Shown here piece after piece: positions 32,440 to 43,699 of a stretch of DNA of 64,000 nucleotides. Origin of the DNA: Certhia americana (Eukaryota > Chordata > Aves > Passeriformes > Certhiidae); the NCBI GenBank assembly GCA_018697195.1, contig CM031870.1:1608000-1671999 (forward strand). Reading direction: 5' to 3'. Within the stretch, counting starts at the first letter, position 1, and every line of letters begins with the position of its first letter. A program made the translations under genes and the position numbers. The notes under the pieces are model-generated. The model was not told the origin of the DNA, searched no databases, and saw only the letters and a program-made list of their open reading frames with translations.

Positions 32440-33480
32440 AGCCCTCCTAATGCCTCCGCAGTGATCCCGCCTGTGCCCCAGTGATCCTCCCTGAGACCCC
32501 ACAGTGAGCCCTCCTGAAACCTCCAGTGATCCCTCNNNNNNNNNNNNNNNNNNNNNNNNNNNNNNNNNNNNNNNNNNNNNNNNNNNNNNNNNNNNNNNNN
32601 NNNNNNNNNNNNNNNNNNNNNNNNNNNNNNNNNNNNNNNNNNNNNNNNNNNNNNNNNNNNNNNNNNNNNNNNNNNNNNNNNNNNNNNNNNNNNNNNNNNN
32701 NNNNNNNNNNNNNNNNNNNNNNNNNNNNNNNNNNNNNNNNNNNNNNNNNNNNNNNNNNNNNNNNNNNNNNNNNNNNNNNNNNNNNNNNNNNNNNNNNNNN
32801 NNNNNNNNNNNNNNNNNNNNNNNNCCAGTGATCCCTTCTGAAACCTCCAGTGATCCCTTCTGAAACCTCCAGTGATCCCTCCTGAAACCTCCAGTGATCC
32901 ATCCCCCTGAGACCCCCAGTGATTCCTCCTGAAGCCCCCCAGTGATGCCCCTGAGACCTCCAGTAATCCCCCTGAGACGCCCAGTGATCTCCCTGAAGCT
33001 TCCATTGATCCCACCCAAAACCCCCACTGATGCCCCCAAATGCCGTCACAGTGATCCCACCTATACCCCAGTGATCCCACTGCACCCTGCCAGTGATCCT
33101 CCCCTGAGACCTCCCCAATGATCCCTCGTGAAACCTCCAGTGATCCCCCTGACACCCCATAGTGATCCCACTGAAACGGCAGTGATCTCCCAAAACTTGT
33201 AGTGATCTCCCCAAAACCCCCCAAATGCCTCCACAGTGATCCTGCCTGTGCCCCAGTGATCCCCTTGCACCCTGCCAGTGATCCTCCTTGAGACTGCACA
33301 GTGATCCCTCCTGAAACCTTCAGTGATCCCTCCTGAGACCCCCAGTGATCCCCCTGAGATAGTGATCCGTCCCTGTGCCCTCCTATTGCTTCCCTGTACC
33401 CTCCCAGGCATCTCCCTGCACCCCTCAGTGATCCCCCTGTGATTCCCAGGGATCGTCCCCTTACACCCCCTCAATGATCC
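32440..33480. repeat. 22-bp minisatellite upstream of MED9, interrupted by a gap
   Basis: The unit CCTGAAACCTCCAGTGATCC plus CT repeats in tandem, cleanest at 32825-32900 (period 22) and degenerate outwards to variants such as CCCCAGTGATCCCCCTGAGA. Long minus-strand frames rich in Gly, Ser, Leu and Trp are repeat artefacts. Array length is unknown because of the N run inside it. Confidence 0.93.
32536..32824. other. Assembly gap (289 N)
   Basis: The N run sits inside the 22-bp minisatellite, the likely cause of the assembly break. Confidence 1.
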
Positions 33481-33499
33481 CACCTCACATCCGAGCCCC

Positions 33500-33710
33500 A
33501 CACAGGAGATGGGAAGTTGGAGGAAGGAGAGATTGTGGAGTCCTGCGCCCTAAGGGCAGGGTGAGGAGAAGGAACCATCCAGGTGTCCCAGGAACCATTC
33601 AGGGATGACACAAACCACACAGAGGCCCCAGAAAACATCCGTGTGTCCCAGTAACCACCCAAGAGACATCCAGGGATCCCAGGAACCAGCCAGCAGTCCT
33701 AGGAGCTATC
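33500..33710. repeat. Degenerate short tandem repeat
   Basis: Loosely repeated phrases CCAGGTGTCCCAGGAACCAT, CAGGGATGACACAAACCA and CCAGGGATCCCAGGAACCAG recur every 25-35 bases, just beyond the MED9-side minisatellite. Confidence 0.5.
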
Positions 33711-34129
33711 TGCAGGCTGGTCGTGGCTCCCAGCCCCTCAGCACACTTGGATTGGTGCCCCAAGTCCCTCACATCCCTCTTTCAAATCTGAAGGAAAAAT
33801 TTGCATTATTCTGTGTAAATAACCACAGCAGGGTATCACTGTCTCTTATATACCAGCTTCCCACCGTGGGTTTTTTTCCTTTTTCCTGCTTTGTTATTTG
33901 GTGTCCTCAGTTTGACTTAAATGCAAATGGGAATGATATGGGCTGGATGATGAGGATGTGATCCTAGAAATGCCTTAAGGACAGATGTTTATGTGGGACT
34001 AGACTTTCTGCTCAAGGGATGAAGCACAGCCAGCATCAGTTGGAGGGAAAGCAAGCTGGAGTGTTGGATGAGAGCCTGGGCTGGAGACTGGAGGAATCTG
34101 GAGGAAGAACAGAAGGGTGATGTCAGGGC

Positions 34130-34562
34130 TGGGACTGCTGTGAAGCTGGAAGAGGGAGAAGAAGGGGGAGAAGGCTGAGAGACCTGGGGGTGCTCAGCCA
34201 GGAGAAGAGAGGATTCTGAGGAGACCTCAGAACCCCTTCTACAGCCTAAAGGGGCTCCAAGAGAGCTGGAGAGGGACTTCAGACAAGGGCTGAAGTGACA
34301 GGACAAGGGGGAATGGCTTCCCATTGTCAGAGGACAGGGTTACCTGGGATATTGGGAAAGAATTCTTCCCTGTGAGGGTGAGTCCCTGGCACAGGGTGCC
34401 CAGAGAAGCTGTGGCTGCCCCATTCCTGGAAGTGTCCAAAGCCAAGTTGGACAAAGTTTGAAGCAACCTGGTCTAGCAGAAGGTGTTCCTGCCCATGGCA
34501 GGGGATTGGAAGCGAGTGATCTTTCAAGTCCTTTCCAACCCAAACCATTCTGGGATTCTGTG
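34130..34562 (+). repeat. CR1 LINE fragment, sense, with 3' end
   Basis: It runs through AGAAGGGGGAGAAGGCTGAG, AGAATTCTTCCCTGTGAGGG, GAAGCTGTGGCTGCCCCATT and GTTCCTGCCCATGGCAGGGG to ACCATTCTGGGATTCTGTG. It is about 430 bases, typical of a 5'-truncated CR1. Confidence 0.93.
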
Positions 34563-37500
34563 AAGAAATGGAGCTCTGGTGTGACTGACCTGCAGGGAAA
34601 AAGGTGGCTCAGGATAGTGAGTGGTCAGGGCTGGGAGAGGGAGGGGGATAACCCTCTGCACCAAGCAGCCTCAATTTGCTTCAGTGAAGTGCTGCCCTTG
34701 TGTTCAAACCCTGTACCCACACAAAGCATTGCAGCATGGATAATACGAGCCACAGTTGAGAGCTTTTATTCCTGGTTTGGCTTAGACAAAACGCATGATT
34801 TAATTTTTCATTTGAAATAGTCAATGGTTATAGGCTGAGGAGGACTGGGAAGGCAATTTTCTTTTTTAAACCAATTTCTTTCTGAAAACAAACAGAGGCT
34901 ATTTATACATCTAATGAGAATGCTGGCAACCATTTTAAACGGGGGGTATTGGCTGCTTGCTCTAAATATAGCAGATGCAATCGCTCACTTTGTTCCTACT
35001 GTCAGGAATAGATCCCGGTTCGGTAACTGATGCTGGAATGTGCAAAGGAGCCTGGGGGAGCCCAGGTTCCGCTGAACAGATCCCTGTGGGAAGGCTGGTG
35101 GTATTTATGGCCCTTGACTGAGCCAAGCAGGAGGCACAGGATGCTGTGTCCTTCAGATGGGGCTGAGCCAAGAGGTTCATTTCTGCCTCTTTTTAAGGGC
35201 TGTTTCTAAAGCAAGGGTTGATTCAGGCTCCATGGGGGACACTTCCCTCAGTACTGTGCTGGTTTTAATTCTCCCCTTGGCTTTCTGGAGGAGGGCAGCA
35301 ATAATTGCTGGGCTGCTGGATGCCTGCCTCTGATGGTTGAGTCAGGCAGTTGCTCCAGCAGGTGACAACATGCAGATACCATTCAGTACCTAAAGTGCTG
35401 TCAATCAGCATTTCTTTTTGCCTTTCCATTTCCATTTGCAGTCTCGTGTTCCCAAGGTGCTGGAACACAGCTTCATCTAGCTGGTGTGTCCCTGCCTCTT
35501 GCCTTCTCTTCCTTGTGGGAACAGCTCCTCCAGCTCCCCCAGGTGACCCACCTCTGTCCTTTGGGGCTTTTCGTGTCTCGTGACAAGTCCAGGGGACAGC
35601 AAAGGTGTTTCACAGTCTGGTTAAAGTTCCAAAGGCTCCTCCACTACTGGAGATGCTGGTGAATTGGTCAGATGAGACTGCGTGGTGTCAGCCTGCACAG
35701 TAGAGCTGTGGTCTGTAACACGACAGTGTGTGTTCATATCCCTAGGGAGGGCTGCAGGGAGAGGTGAGAGCAGCTGACAGGTCTGGCAGGGATGAGAAGA
35801 TTTTTGCTGTTGTGGGTGTGCAGACAGGGTTGACCTCAGGTGAGGGGCAGTGCTGGTTTGCCCAAATCTTCCCCTGTCCTTATGGAGCTCCAAGCTGTGA
35901 GACCTTTTTCCTAAGGGGGCGACTTTGGTGACCTTTGTTATGTCCTTGTAGTGCAGTTCCTTCCAAACCCTTTGGCAGTTGTGTTGGGGTCTCCATCTCG
36001 GATGGGGGGGTTGTGCCAGCCCATCTGCTGTTCTCAGAAGGAGCTGGTGGTGGGTTGCAGTTCTCCCTAATTTTCATTCTGGATTTTTTCACCTGCTATC
36101 AGTTCCTCAGCAGAAGGGTTTGAATGAGCAACCTGTGAAAGCTCCATGTGAGGCAGCTAAATCATGAACAAAGACTCTGTGATGAATGAAATTAATAATT
36201 TCCCCCTGGATTTGGTAATAAACCTGAAGTGCAAATGATCGACCTGTTCCTCAGTTTAATTGTGGCTCTTTGTACAATTCACTTGTTGGACAGGCAGGGT
36301 CTGAAATGTGTGAATGTTTCCAAACCATCTGATTTTCTGTGTACATTCATTGCTCACCCAGGCATTTCATTAACCCATTATCCTAAAACCCAGCTGATCA
36401 AATAATCCATATCCAAAGTATCTTTTGTTATTGCCTGTTTCTTTATGATACCAATGTTATTCTTTCTTCTCCTGTCATTTCTGTACAGGCTGTACCTCTT
36501 GTTCTCTTCCAAAGGGAACTTTTGAGGTATTTACCACCAGTTATTTAATTCAGCACCAGGTGACTCTGTGCCTTTCACTATTTTCTTACAATGACTTGGT
36601 GTTTTTATATTGATGGGCTCTGCTTCTTGCTGTTGGACCATCTGGAGCTTGTTGTGCTGCTGCCACCAGCTCGGTTATCATTTTTTACAATGTGGCTATC
36701 ACCAGGTTGAACTTTATCTCTTCCTTCTGCTCCTGCACTTCACCATCAGCTGAATTTTCTGTTTCAGTATTGCTAAGCTGCCATGGTGGGACACGTCTGT
36801 AATGCTCAGTCAGGGAGGTGTTGTCAGGGTTGGGCTGCCTGGGAGGGGGTGATAGGAATGAGAAGTTACAGCTCCAGCCCTTGGCTGTAGTCAGGGCACC
36901 TTTTTGTTAGGTCATGACTGTGATCCTACAACTGCTCAGGTTTGTGGCTAAGATCTCCCTAATTTTGACCAGATGTGAATTGGGTCTTGTGCTCTGCCTT
37001 GTCCTGGGACCATTTCAGGCCCTAGTGTCTCAGTCTTCTCGTGGAAGTGCTGCTGGGAGTGGGGTATCATGAGCTGAGCTTCATCCTTTGATGCCATTTT
37101 TTACCAGGGGGATTTAGGCCCTGGAGGTCTGTCTGCCCCAAACAATCCACCCTGCACTCCCACATGCTCCCAGAGCTGCTGGTGCCCCAGGTACCATTGA
37201 GATTGAAGATCCAAACAAGCAGCACCAAAGATATCCACAGCACCCCAGTGTCTCCTGGAGCTGCTGGCTGCTGGGGAAACTGGGCTGCCATGGGAGGAGA
37301 TGCTACCCTTGAGGAGAGCCCAGGACAGAGCCTGGGACAAGAGATGACACAGGAGGCTTGGCCAGGCTGCCTGTAGCACTAGGTTTGGTGTCACTGCAGG
37401 GCATTGGCCTGGCCATGGAGGCCAGTGCTTGGTGCTCCGAGCTTCAGGAGGTGAGTGGGGATGATTCAAGGCCACAGGGAGTGTCCAGTGACCTCACCAT

Positions 37501-38004
37501 GTTCTCCAATGCCACCCCACTGCTGACCAAACACAGAGGCTGGCCCAGGCCACCCTGGGGAAGGCACCCTGGCCATTGCGTGGGCAGAGGGAGCACCGAG
37601 GTCTTCTTGCACAAGATCAGCTACGCAGAAGCATGGATCCAGGAAAACATGCAGCCAGGGTGGCCACAGCCCCCAGCCTGGCCCAGCTCCAGCTGCAGGT
37701 GGCTCTGGAGCTCACTGTCTCTGTTGGGCACCTCTGTGCCCATGCAGCATCCCAGAGTGCTGAGTACTGGGAGCCACCAGTCCCTGCAGAATCCCACAAG
37801 ATCATCCCACATCCAGGCTTGAACACTCCAGGCTGTTTTCCACCCAGGGCAAAGGGGCAAAAGTCACCTTGCAGGAGCAAGGCAGGAACTTGGAGTGTGA
37901 ATTTGGGGTGTCCCTGAGGAAACCTACGCCTGCAGAGGGAAGTGCCCTTGTTACCACTGGGCAAAAGCAGCCCTGGATCCCTGCTGGCTCCCGGCGCAGT
38001 GTGG

Positions 38005-38133
38005 TGAGTCAGCAACGTCCCTGCCATTATTTACAAATAATGAGCGAGGCTCCGAACACGTGCCGCCAAAAACATGAGGCAGCAGCAGTTTCACTCTCAA
38101 AATGCAATCGTGGCCTTGAAGCAATGCTTCAAG
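38005..38133. promoter_or_regulatory. Cluster of palindromes with an AP-1/MARE-type site
   Basis: TGAGTCAGCA (38005-38014), the inverted repeat CATTATTTACAAATAATG (38025-38042) and the perfect palindrome CTTGAAGCAATGCTTCAAG (38115-38133) lie within 130 bases, outside recognised repeats. It may be an enhancer. Function is inferred only from motif content. Confidence 0.3.
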
Positions 38134-41100
38134 AGCCTGCACTGGAGTCCAAGGCTCAGCCCAGGCAAGGATTTCTCTCCTGAGCTCCTGGATGCATACT
38201 CAGCATGTTGGGAAGGTGTTGGAGTGGGACAGCACATATGTGTGCATCCCTGTGCACATGAATCCATGTGTGTTTGTACATTCCTGGGTGCATCCCTGAG
38301 CCCAGCCTTGTGCTCTTGTATCCCTGTGCTTCTGCATCCATGGATCCCAGGGCACCACTGACCTGCACAAGGACACCTGTGGGTGTCACAGAGGACAGAT
38401 AAATTTACCTGGATGCACTTAGTAGACACTCAGTAATGGGACCACATTAAGGACATTAATGAAATCCCAGCTCCCTTTCTTGGAGTCAGTCCTTATTCTC
38501 CTAAAGTGGGTCAGGCTTTGTTTGTGTGTTTGTCAGGGTCCCTTCAAGCGTGGCAGAAAAAGCCATTACCTGATGCTGCAGCCCTTCAAAATGTTTCTCT
38601 TGGGTTACTTAACACAGGGGGAGAGGAAAGGAGCTTTGTTCAGACTTTGTTTTGGCACCACAGAAAAAGCATCTGGTTAAGATTTTAGCCCATCCTTCAC
38701 TTGAATTGCAAACAACATTTTGCTATAATTGGCCTAATTACTGAAATGAGACAAAATTTATATGGGCTTTGCAAGATCAGTCAGGTGTCCTTAAAGAATA
38801 ATTTTTCACAGCAGAGCAGTGGGTTTCTGGGGCAGCACTGGCACCATGGGAGACACATCTTGGAAGGTGGAGAAGTCTCCCTCCAGCTCCAGTGAGAAAC
38901 CTTTTAATCCTTCTGACCTGAGGAATGGTCAATCTCTGCAGGACCATGGCAAGAGCAGTGTTTTGCTGAGCCTTTCTCCTCCTGACTCTGGGCTTTGTGA
39001 GCCCTGGGCATCCCCAGGATGCTGTCATCCTTCACCTGGAGTAGCCTGTCCCCCTCCTCAGCCACACACATTCCAGCTCCCACCTGGTGCTGGCACCCAG
39101 AGTGGCTTGTCACAGTCACATGTCCCCGGCCCCAAGGATCCCTGTTTGCCAAGGGCTTAATATTTAGCTGCTAATAAACAAGGCATATCAGGGAGGTTTT
39201 GATGACCAGGTAGCTAAACTTCCCTGGGAAGTTTGCTGACTCTTGTGGCACAAACAAGGCCAGGATGTGGTGACATTTTTGTCTCAGATAAAGTTTTCAT
39301 TAGAGGTTTCCCAGAACAGGCTTCCAGCACTGCTCCAGCTCCTACTCCCTCGCTCCTAGGCATTTTTTGAGGTGGCAATCCAATGCTCAGCCATGTCCTA
39401 TCCTGCCCAAAAGCTTTCTCTTCATCCTGGCTGCACACTGATTTATCCAAGGAGGAGTTGTTTCTTGGGGCTGGATTGGTTTGGAGGTTTGGCTCCAAGC
39501 AGCTGCAGGGGAATCAAAATAAGGTTTTCAAACAATGTCAAGGGGGAAAAGAAAACCCCTCCTTGTTGTTCTGACTTGAGAAATGAATGAATTTGTCCTT
39601 CCTGCCTTTACCCCATGGGCATTTCTCAGCCAAAACTCTGACTTTTTTCCCCAAAGGAATATGCCCTAAAGCCCAGCTCAGCAGCAGCTGCCCATTTCAG
39701 TGACCATCAGGTGCCCATGGTTCGATCCAGCCAGGAGCCAGCTTTTGCCCATTTCTAGTCTGTGGATTAGCTGAGCCCATCCTGGCTACTCCTGTGGGGG
39801 AAGCCAGCAGAGAAGGAGGCCAGAGAATCACTCAAAGCATTTCAATCCCTAACACCATCCTCTTACCCCAGTGTGGCTCAGTTCATTCATCATTGATCCA
39901 AATGCAAACAAATGTCATTAGAGAGGGACATTTGGCATTCAGGTAAACACTGATCCATCCTCACCCTCACTCCCATACAAACCCAGCCCTCCTTGCACTG
40001 CAGGAAGTTCTTGGGATGCTCCCACTGCCCTCCATGGCAATGGCAGCTGCTGGCAAGGCTGGGCACTGCATCTCTCCCACCCAGGGATTACACCAGGACC
40101 TGGCTGCTGGCCGGCCTGTTCCGGCATCTCTCAGCAACTGCAGAGATAATTGCCATAAGTCTAATTGTTCCTGCTGGATAACGAGTATTTTGCATCATCA
40201 TCCCCAGCTGCCGAGAGCATCATCTGAGTTTCTATTTCAGGGCTGGAAAGCGGCTCCTCTGAGCCAGGAAAGGCCAAACCAGGCTGGATCTGGGCACCTG
40301 AAGCAAAGTCTGCACACTGAGGGCCCCTGACCGCAGTGCTGGTTTGCCAGGCTGCTTTGTTACTGTGCAGTTGCTGCTCAGAATGGGATGAGCTGTGTGT
40401 GTTCTGGTGGTGGCCCTGGCTTTGGGCAATGCCATTGCAGGCAGCAGGGTTTGTCACAGCCTCCCCACGCTGTTCCATCAGGCAATCCTGCTCCATGCTG
40501 CCAGGACACGCGGCCGTCTGGGACCGCAGCAAGTGTCACCCTCTTCCACCACGCGATGTGTTGGATGAAGCAGCCACGTGGCAGGAACTCCTGACTGGGC
40601 ATTGATTTCTCCTCCACCAACAAGCACTCTGCAAGATCTGAGGATCCACCACCTCAGATCAGGGCTGCTCAAGTGCACGGGGCTGGCTTGGCAGCAGGGA
40701 TGGCATTTGAACAAGGCAGGAGCACGGTGCTTCTCTTCCTGCAGCCCATCTGCTGGAAGGGCTGCTGGTAATTGCTCCGTGCTGCAGGATGTATTGAGCA
40801 GGCAGCTGTGGCATTCACACTCTGCTCATGCTCACAAACATGTGGGTTTGAGACAGCATCAGCAGAGGCTGTGCATCCTATCCATCCCATCCCACAGCTC
40901 CCAGCTCAACCCTGAGCTCTGCACCTCATTTGCTTTTCCCTTCTTCTACACAAACCAGCTGCAGTCAATTGGTAAATGCAAACCTTGTTCTCAGAGCAGC
41001 ACCTCTTGAATTAACCTTGGTGGCTGGAAAGGATTTGAGGACATCCATGTGGCATAAAGATGTTGGGCAAAAAGGGTTTGGCTGCCAGGTTGTCACTTGG

Positions 41101-42671
41101 TCCTCTCATGTAGTACACAAGCCCCTAGAAATGAGTTTGCAAAAGACGGTGCTGAGTTTGCCTTGGGAAAGAGTGGTTTGGGGTTTGAGATAAGAGTCCT
41201 ACGAGCTGGCTGGGAAAGGAGATAGAGAAAAAATGCGTCAGGGCAAGAAAGGAGAGAGATAAGTGACTCATCTGGGCTGGGAGCATGAAGCCAATGGCCT
41301 TTCTGGCGCCATGGGGCTGCAGAGTGGCCAGATCTGGGCCGTGACAGCCTTGGATGGAGCTGGGCCAGTGGCAAAGCCTGCTTGCTGGCCAGGCTTGGGA
41401 GCTCTCTGCCAAAACTGCAGAGGGCAGAGAGGAGGCAGCTCCAGCCAGGGACCTGCTCTGGCTCCTAAGGCTGTGCAGGGAATGGATGATGGGGATGATG
41501 CCCTCCAAATTAATGCACCTGCACCCCACTCTCTGCCCCATTCCCTTCAGTGCTGCCATCCTGGGGCACAGGATGTGGTCTGCACCAGGGCATGGGTTAG
41601 ATGTTAGGTTTTCACCTCTGGGAACACCCTGCCTGTCCTACCAGCTCAAGCTTTCAGGGCTGGGGTAGGTTTTATACTGAAACTGCCTCTGCTGCTGCCC
41701 AGAGGAGGATTTGGATGGCCAAGACCACCCAAAGCAATGTCCTCGGGAGCCCAGCTGGGCGCTTCTGGCCGATTTTGCATGTTGTCTCCTAATTGCAGTT
41801 CTTCATGTTCCCTCAAAGCAAAAGGCTCAATTAGCTGGAGGACGGGAAGTGAGGGGATCCGGCAGCAGTCGGGAGCTGCTGGCGAGGGGGCAGCTCTCGC
41901 TTTAGCAGGAACCCTTCTCCCCCACCAAACCAGCTGCTGGCATTTCTCCTGCCACCATCACCGTCCTCCTCCCGCGGTGCCACAGCCGCTCGGGCATCCT
42001 GGCAGGAAAACCGGGAGCTGGCAGCAGCTCCCTGTCCTCATCTCAGCACCGCCGCACCCCTGCAAGCACACAAACACTTCTTTTCTGCCAGCTCCCTATT
42101 TGCAGCACTGTATATACAGTATAATCCACCCACGGGGTATCCAGACTGTACTTGGCTGGAAGGACAGAACATCCTTGTGATTCAAAAGGTCAAAATGAAT
42201 GTCAATACGTTGTGAGCAAGAATGCCAAATCTGCCTTGGGGACACAGGGTGCTTGTAGGGAGTGCTGGCTGTCGGGTGTGCTGCTGCCTAACAACAGGAA
42301 TGGGGTGCCCAAAAACCCTCTGCTTGCTGCAGGGTCAAGGAGGGCAACTACCCCTGAGAATAAGAATTCCATGGTGTGCTAACAGCTTTGTCTGTTCAGC
42401 CCACAGGTCTCTCTTTCCACACTTGGATAGTGAAGGAGTGAGCAGGTTGTGATGCCCCTTCATGACATCCTCCCAGTCTCCTCCAGTTTCTGGCTCTAAA
42501 GCCCAAAACTCTGCCTCCTCCACAGGGCTGTGGTGCAGAATTTTCTTCCCAGGGCAGTGAGTGCTGGCTGTGATTGAGGTCTGTGGGCAAAACACAGCTG
42601 TTTGCTCTGGTATCCGGAAGGCAGCAAATCCCACTGAGTGCCGGACCGGGAGAAACCACCCCTCCTCCTCA

Positions 42672-42711
42672 GGATGGAGTGAAACTGCTTCCCAGATGGA
42701 GTGAAACTGCT
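42672..42711. repeat. Two-copy tandem repeat, period about 22
   Basis: GATGGAGTGAAACTGCT occurs twice in succession with a five-base link. Confidence 0.8.
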
Positions 42712-43214
42712 GTCATTTCAAGCTGGGCTGGAGGAAGCTCGGCTTGGGCGGATGGCCGGGATTGATTTCCAAGTGACAGAGGCACTCGCGTGTCCCCTGA
42801 GCTCCCAGCCCTGTGCCTAATGATTTTCCCTGTTAATAATCTCCGCTGAGCAGGCAGCAGCAGTGCAGGCACAGGGCACGGGGATGAGTGGGATCATTCA
42901 GAGCCTGACGTGGCAATGGCAGGTCCATGCTGCTCTTCCTGACATATGGATCCTTTCCCTTCCTCCCCAGTCCATCCCAGGAGAAGGGCTGCCCACGGAG
43001 CCTTCAATGCCAGCAGCATCAGCTCTGCTAATGATGGTCCTTTTTTATGAAAACAAAGCCATCTTAGGGCTTGGGGAATTTGGAGGTGAATTAGGAAATC
43101 CCTTCACAGTGGCAGGGAAGCTCCCAGGAGCTGGTGGTGTTTTGCAGGAGGGGTTTGAAGGGTTTGGAGCTGTGCTGAGCACAGGGGTTCCATAATGTGT
43201 CCTCTTGGACACAG

Positions 43215-43690
43215 CATTCCCATTCACAGAACTATGGAATGGCCTGGATTAGAAAGGACTCTAAAAAGTCATCCAGTTCCAACCCCCTGCCATGGGCAGG
43301 GGCACCTTCCACGAGACCAGGTTGTTCCAAGCCCTGTCCAACCTGGCCTTGGGCACTTCCAGGGATGAGGCAGCCACAGCTTCTCTCAGCTTCTCCCCGC
43401 CCTCTCAGGGAGAAATTTCTTCCCAATATTCCATCTAACCCTTCCCTCTGTCAGTGGGAAACCATTCCCCCTTGTCCTGTCACTCCATGCCCTCATGCAA
43501 AATCTCTCTCCAGCTCTCTTGGAGCCTCTTTAGGCACTGGAAGGGATTCTAAGTTCTCCTTGTCACCTTCTGTTCTCCAGGTTGATCACCCCCAGTTCTC
43601 TCTGGCCCCCAGCTGTCCCTACAGCAGAGCTTCTCCAGCCCTTGAAACATCTTTGTGGCCTTCTCTGGACCTGCTCTAGCAGCTCCACAT
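43215..43690 (-). repeat. CR1 LINE fragment, antisense
   Basis: It starts near CACAGAACTATGGAATGGCC and reads back through CCTGCCATGGGCAGGGGCAC, CACTTCCAGGGATGAGGCAG, AGAAATTTCTTCCCAATATT and TCTCTGGACCTGCTCTAGCA. About 470 bases with no open frame of interest. Confidence 0.93.
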
Positions 43691-43699
43691 CTTTCTTCC

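Larger units (their letters stand above)
33710..43210. other. Intergenic stretch without recognised genes
   Basis: Between the MED9 upstream minisatellites and the CR1 at 43215 I recognise one CR1 copy (34130-34562), a short two-copy repeat at 42672-42711 and an inverted-repeat cluster at 38005-38133. Sequence at 36100-36760 is AT-rich and repeat-free. Open frames up to about 150 codons show no family match. Confidence 0.6.

Noticed and set aside
31957..33299. Minus-strand frames over 300 codons rich in Gly, Ser and Trp
   Set aside because: They run through the 22-bp minisatellite and the 289 N, and only appear open because of the repeat and the gap.
32440..33480. CRISPR-like array
   Set aside because: The repeats are head-to-tail with no unique spacers and the genome is vertebrate; it is a minisatellite.
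37358..37822. 154-codon frame, looked at as a possible exon cluster or pseudogene
   Set aside because: No motif that I could tie to a family, and frames on both strands overlap it.
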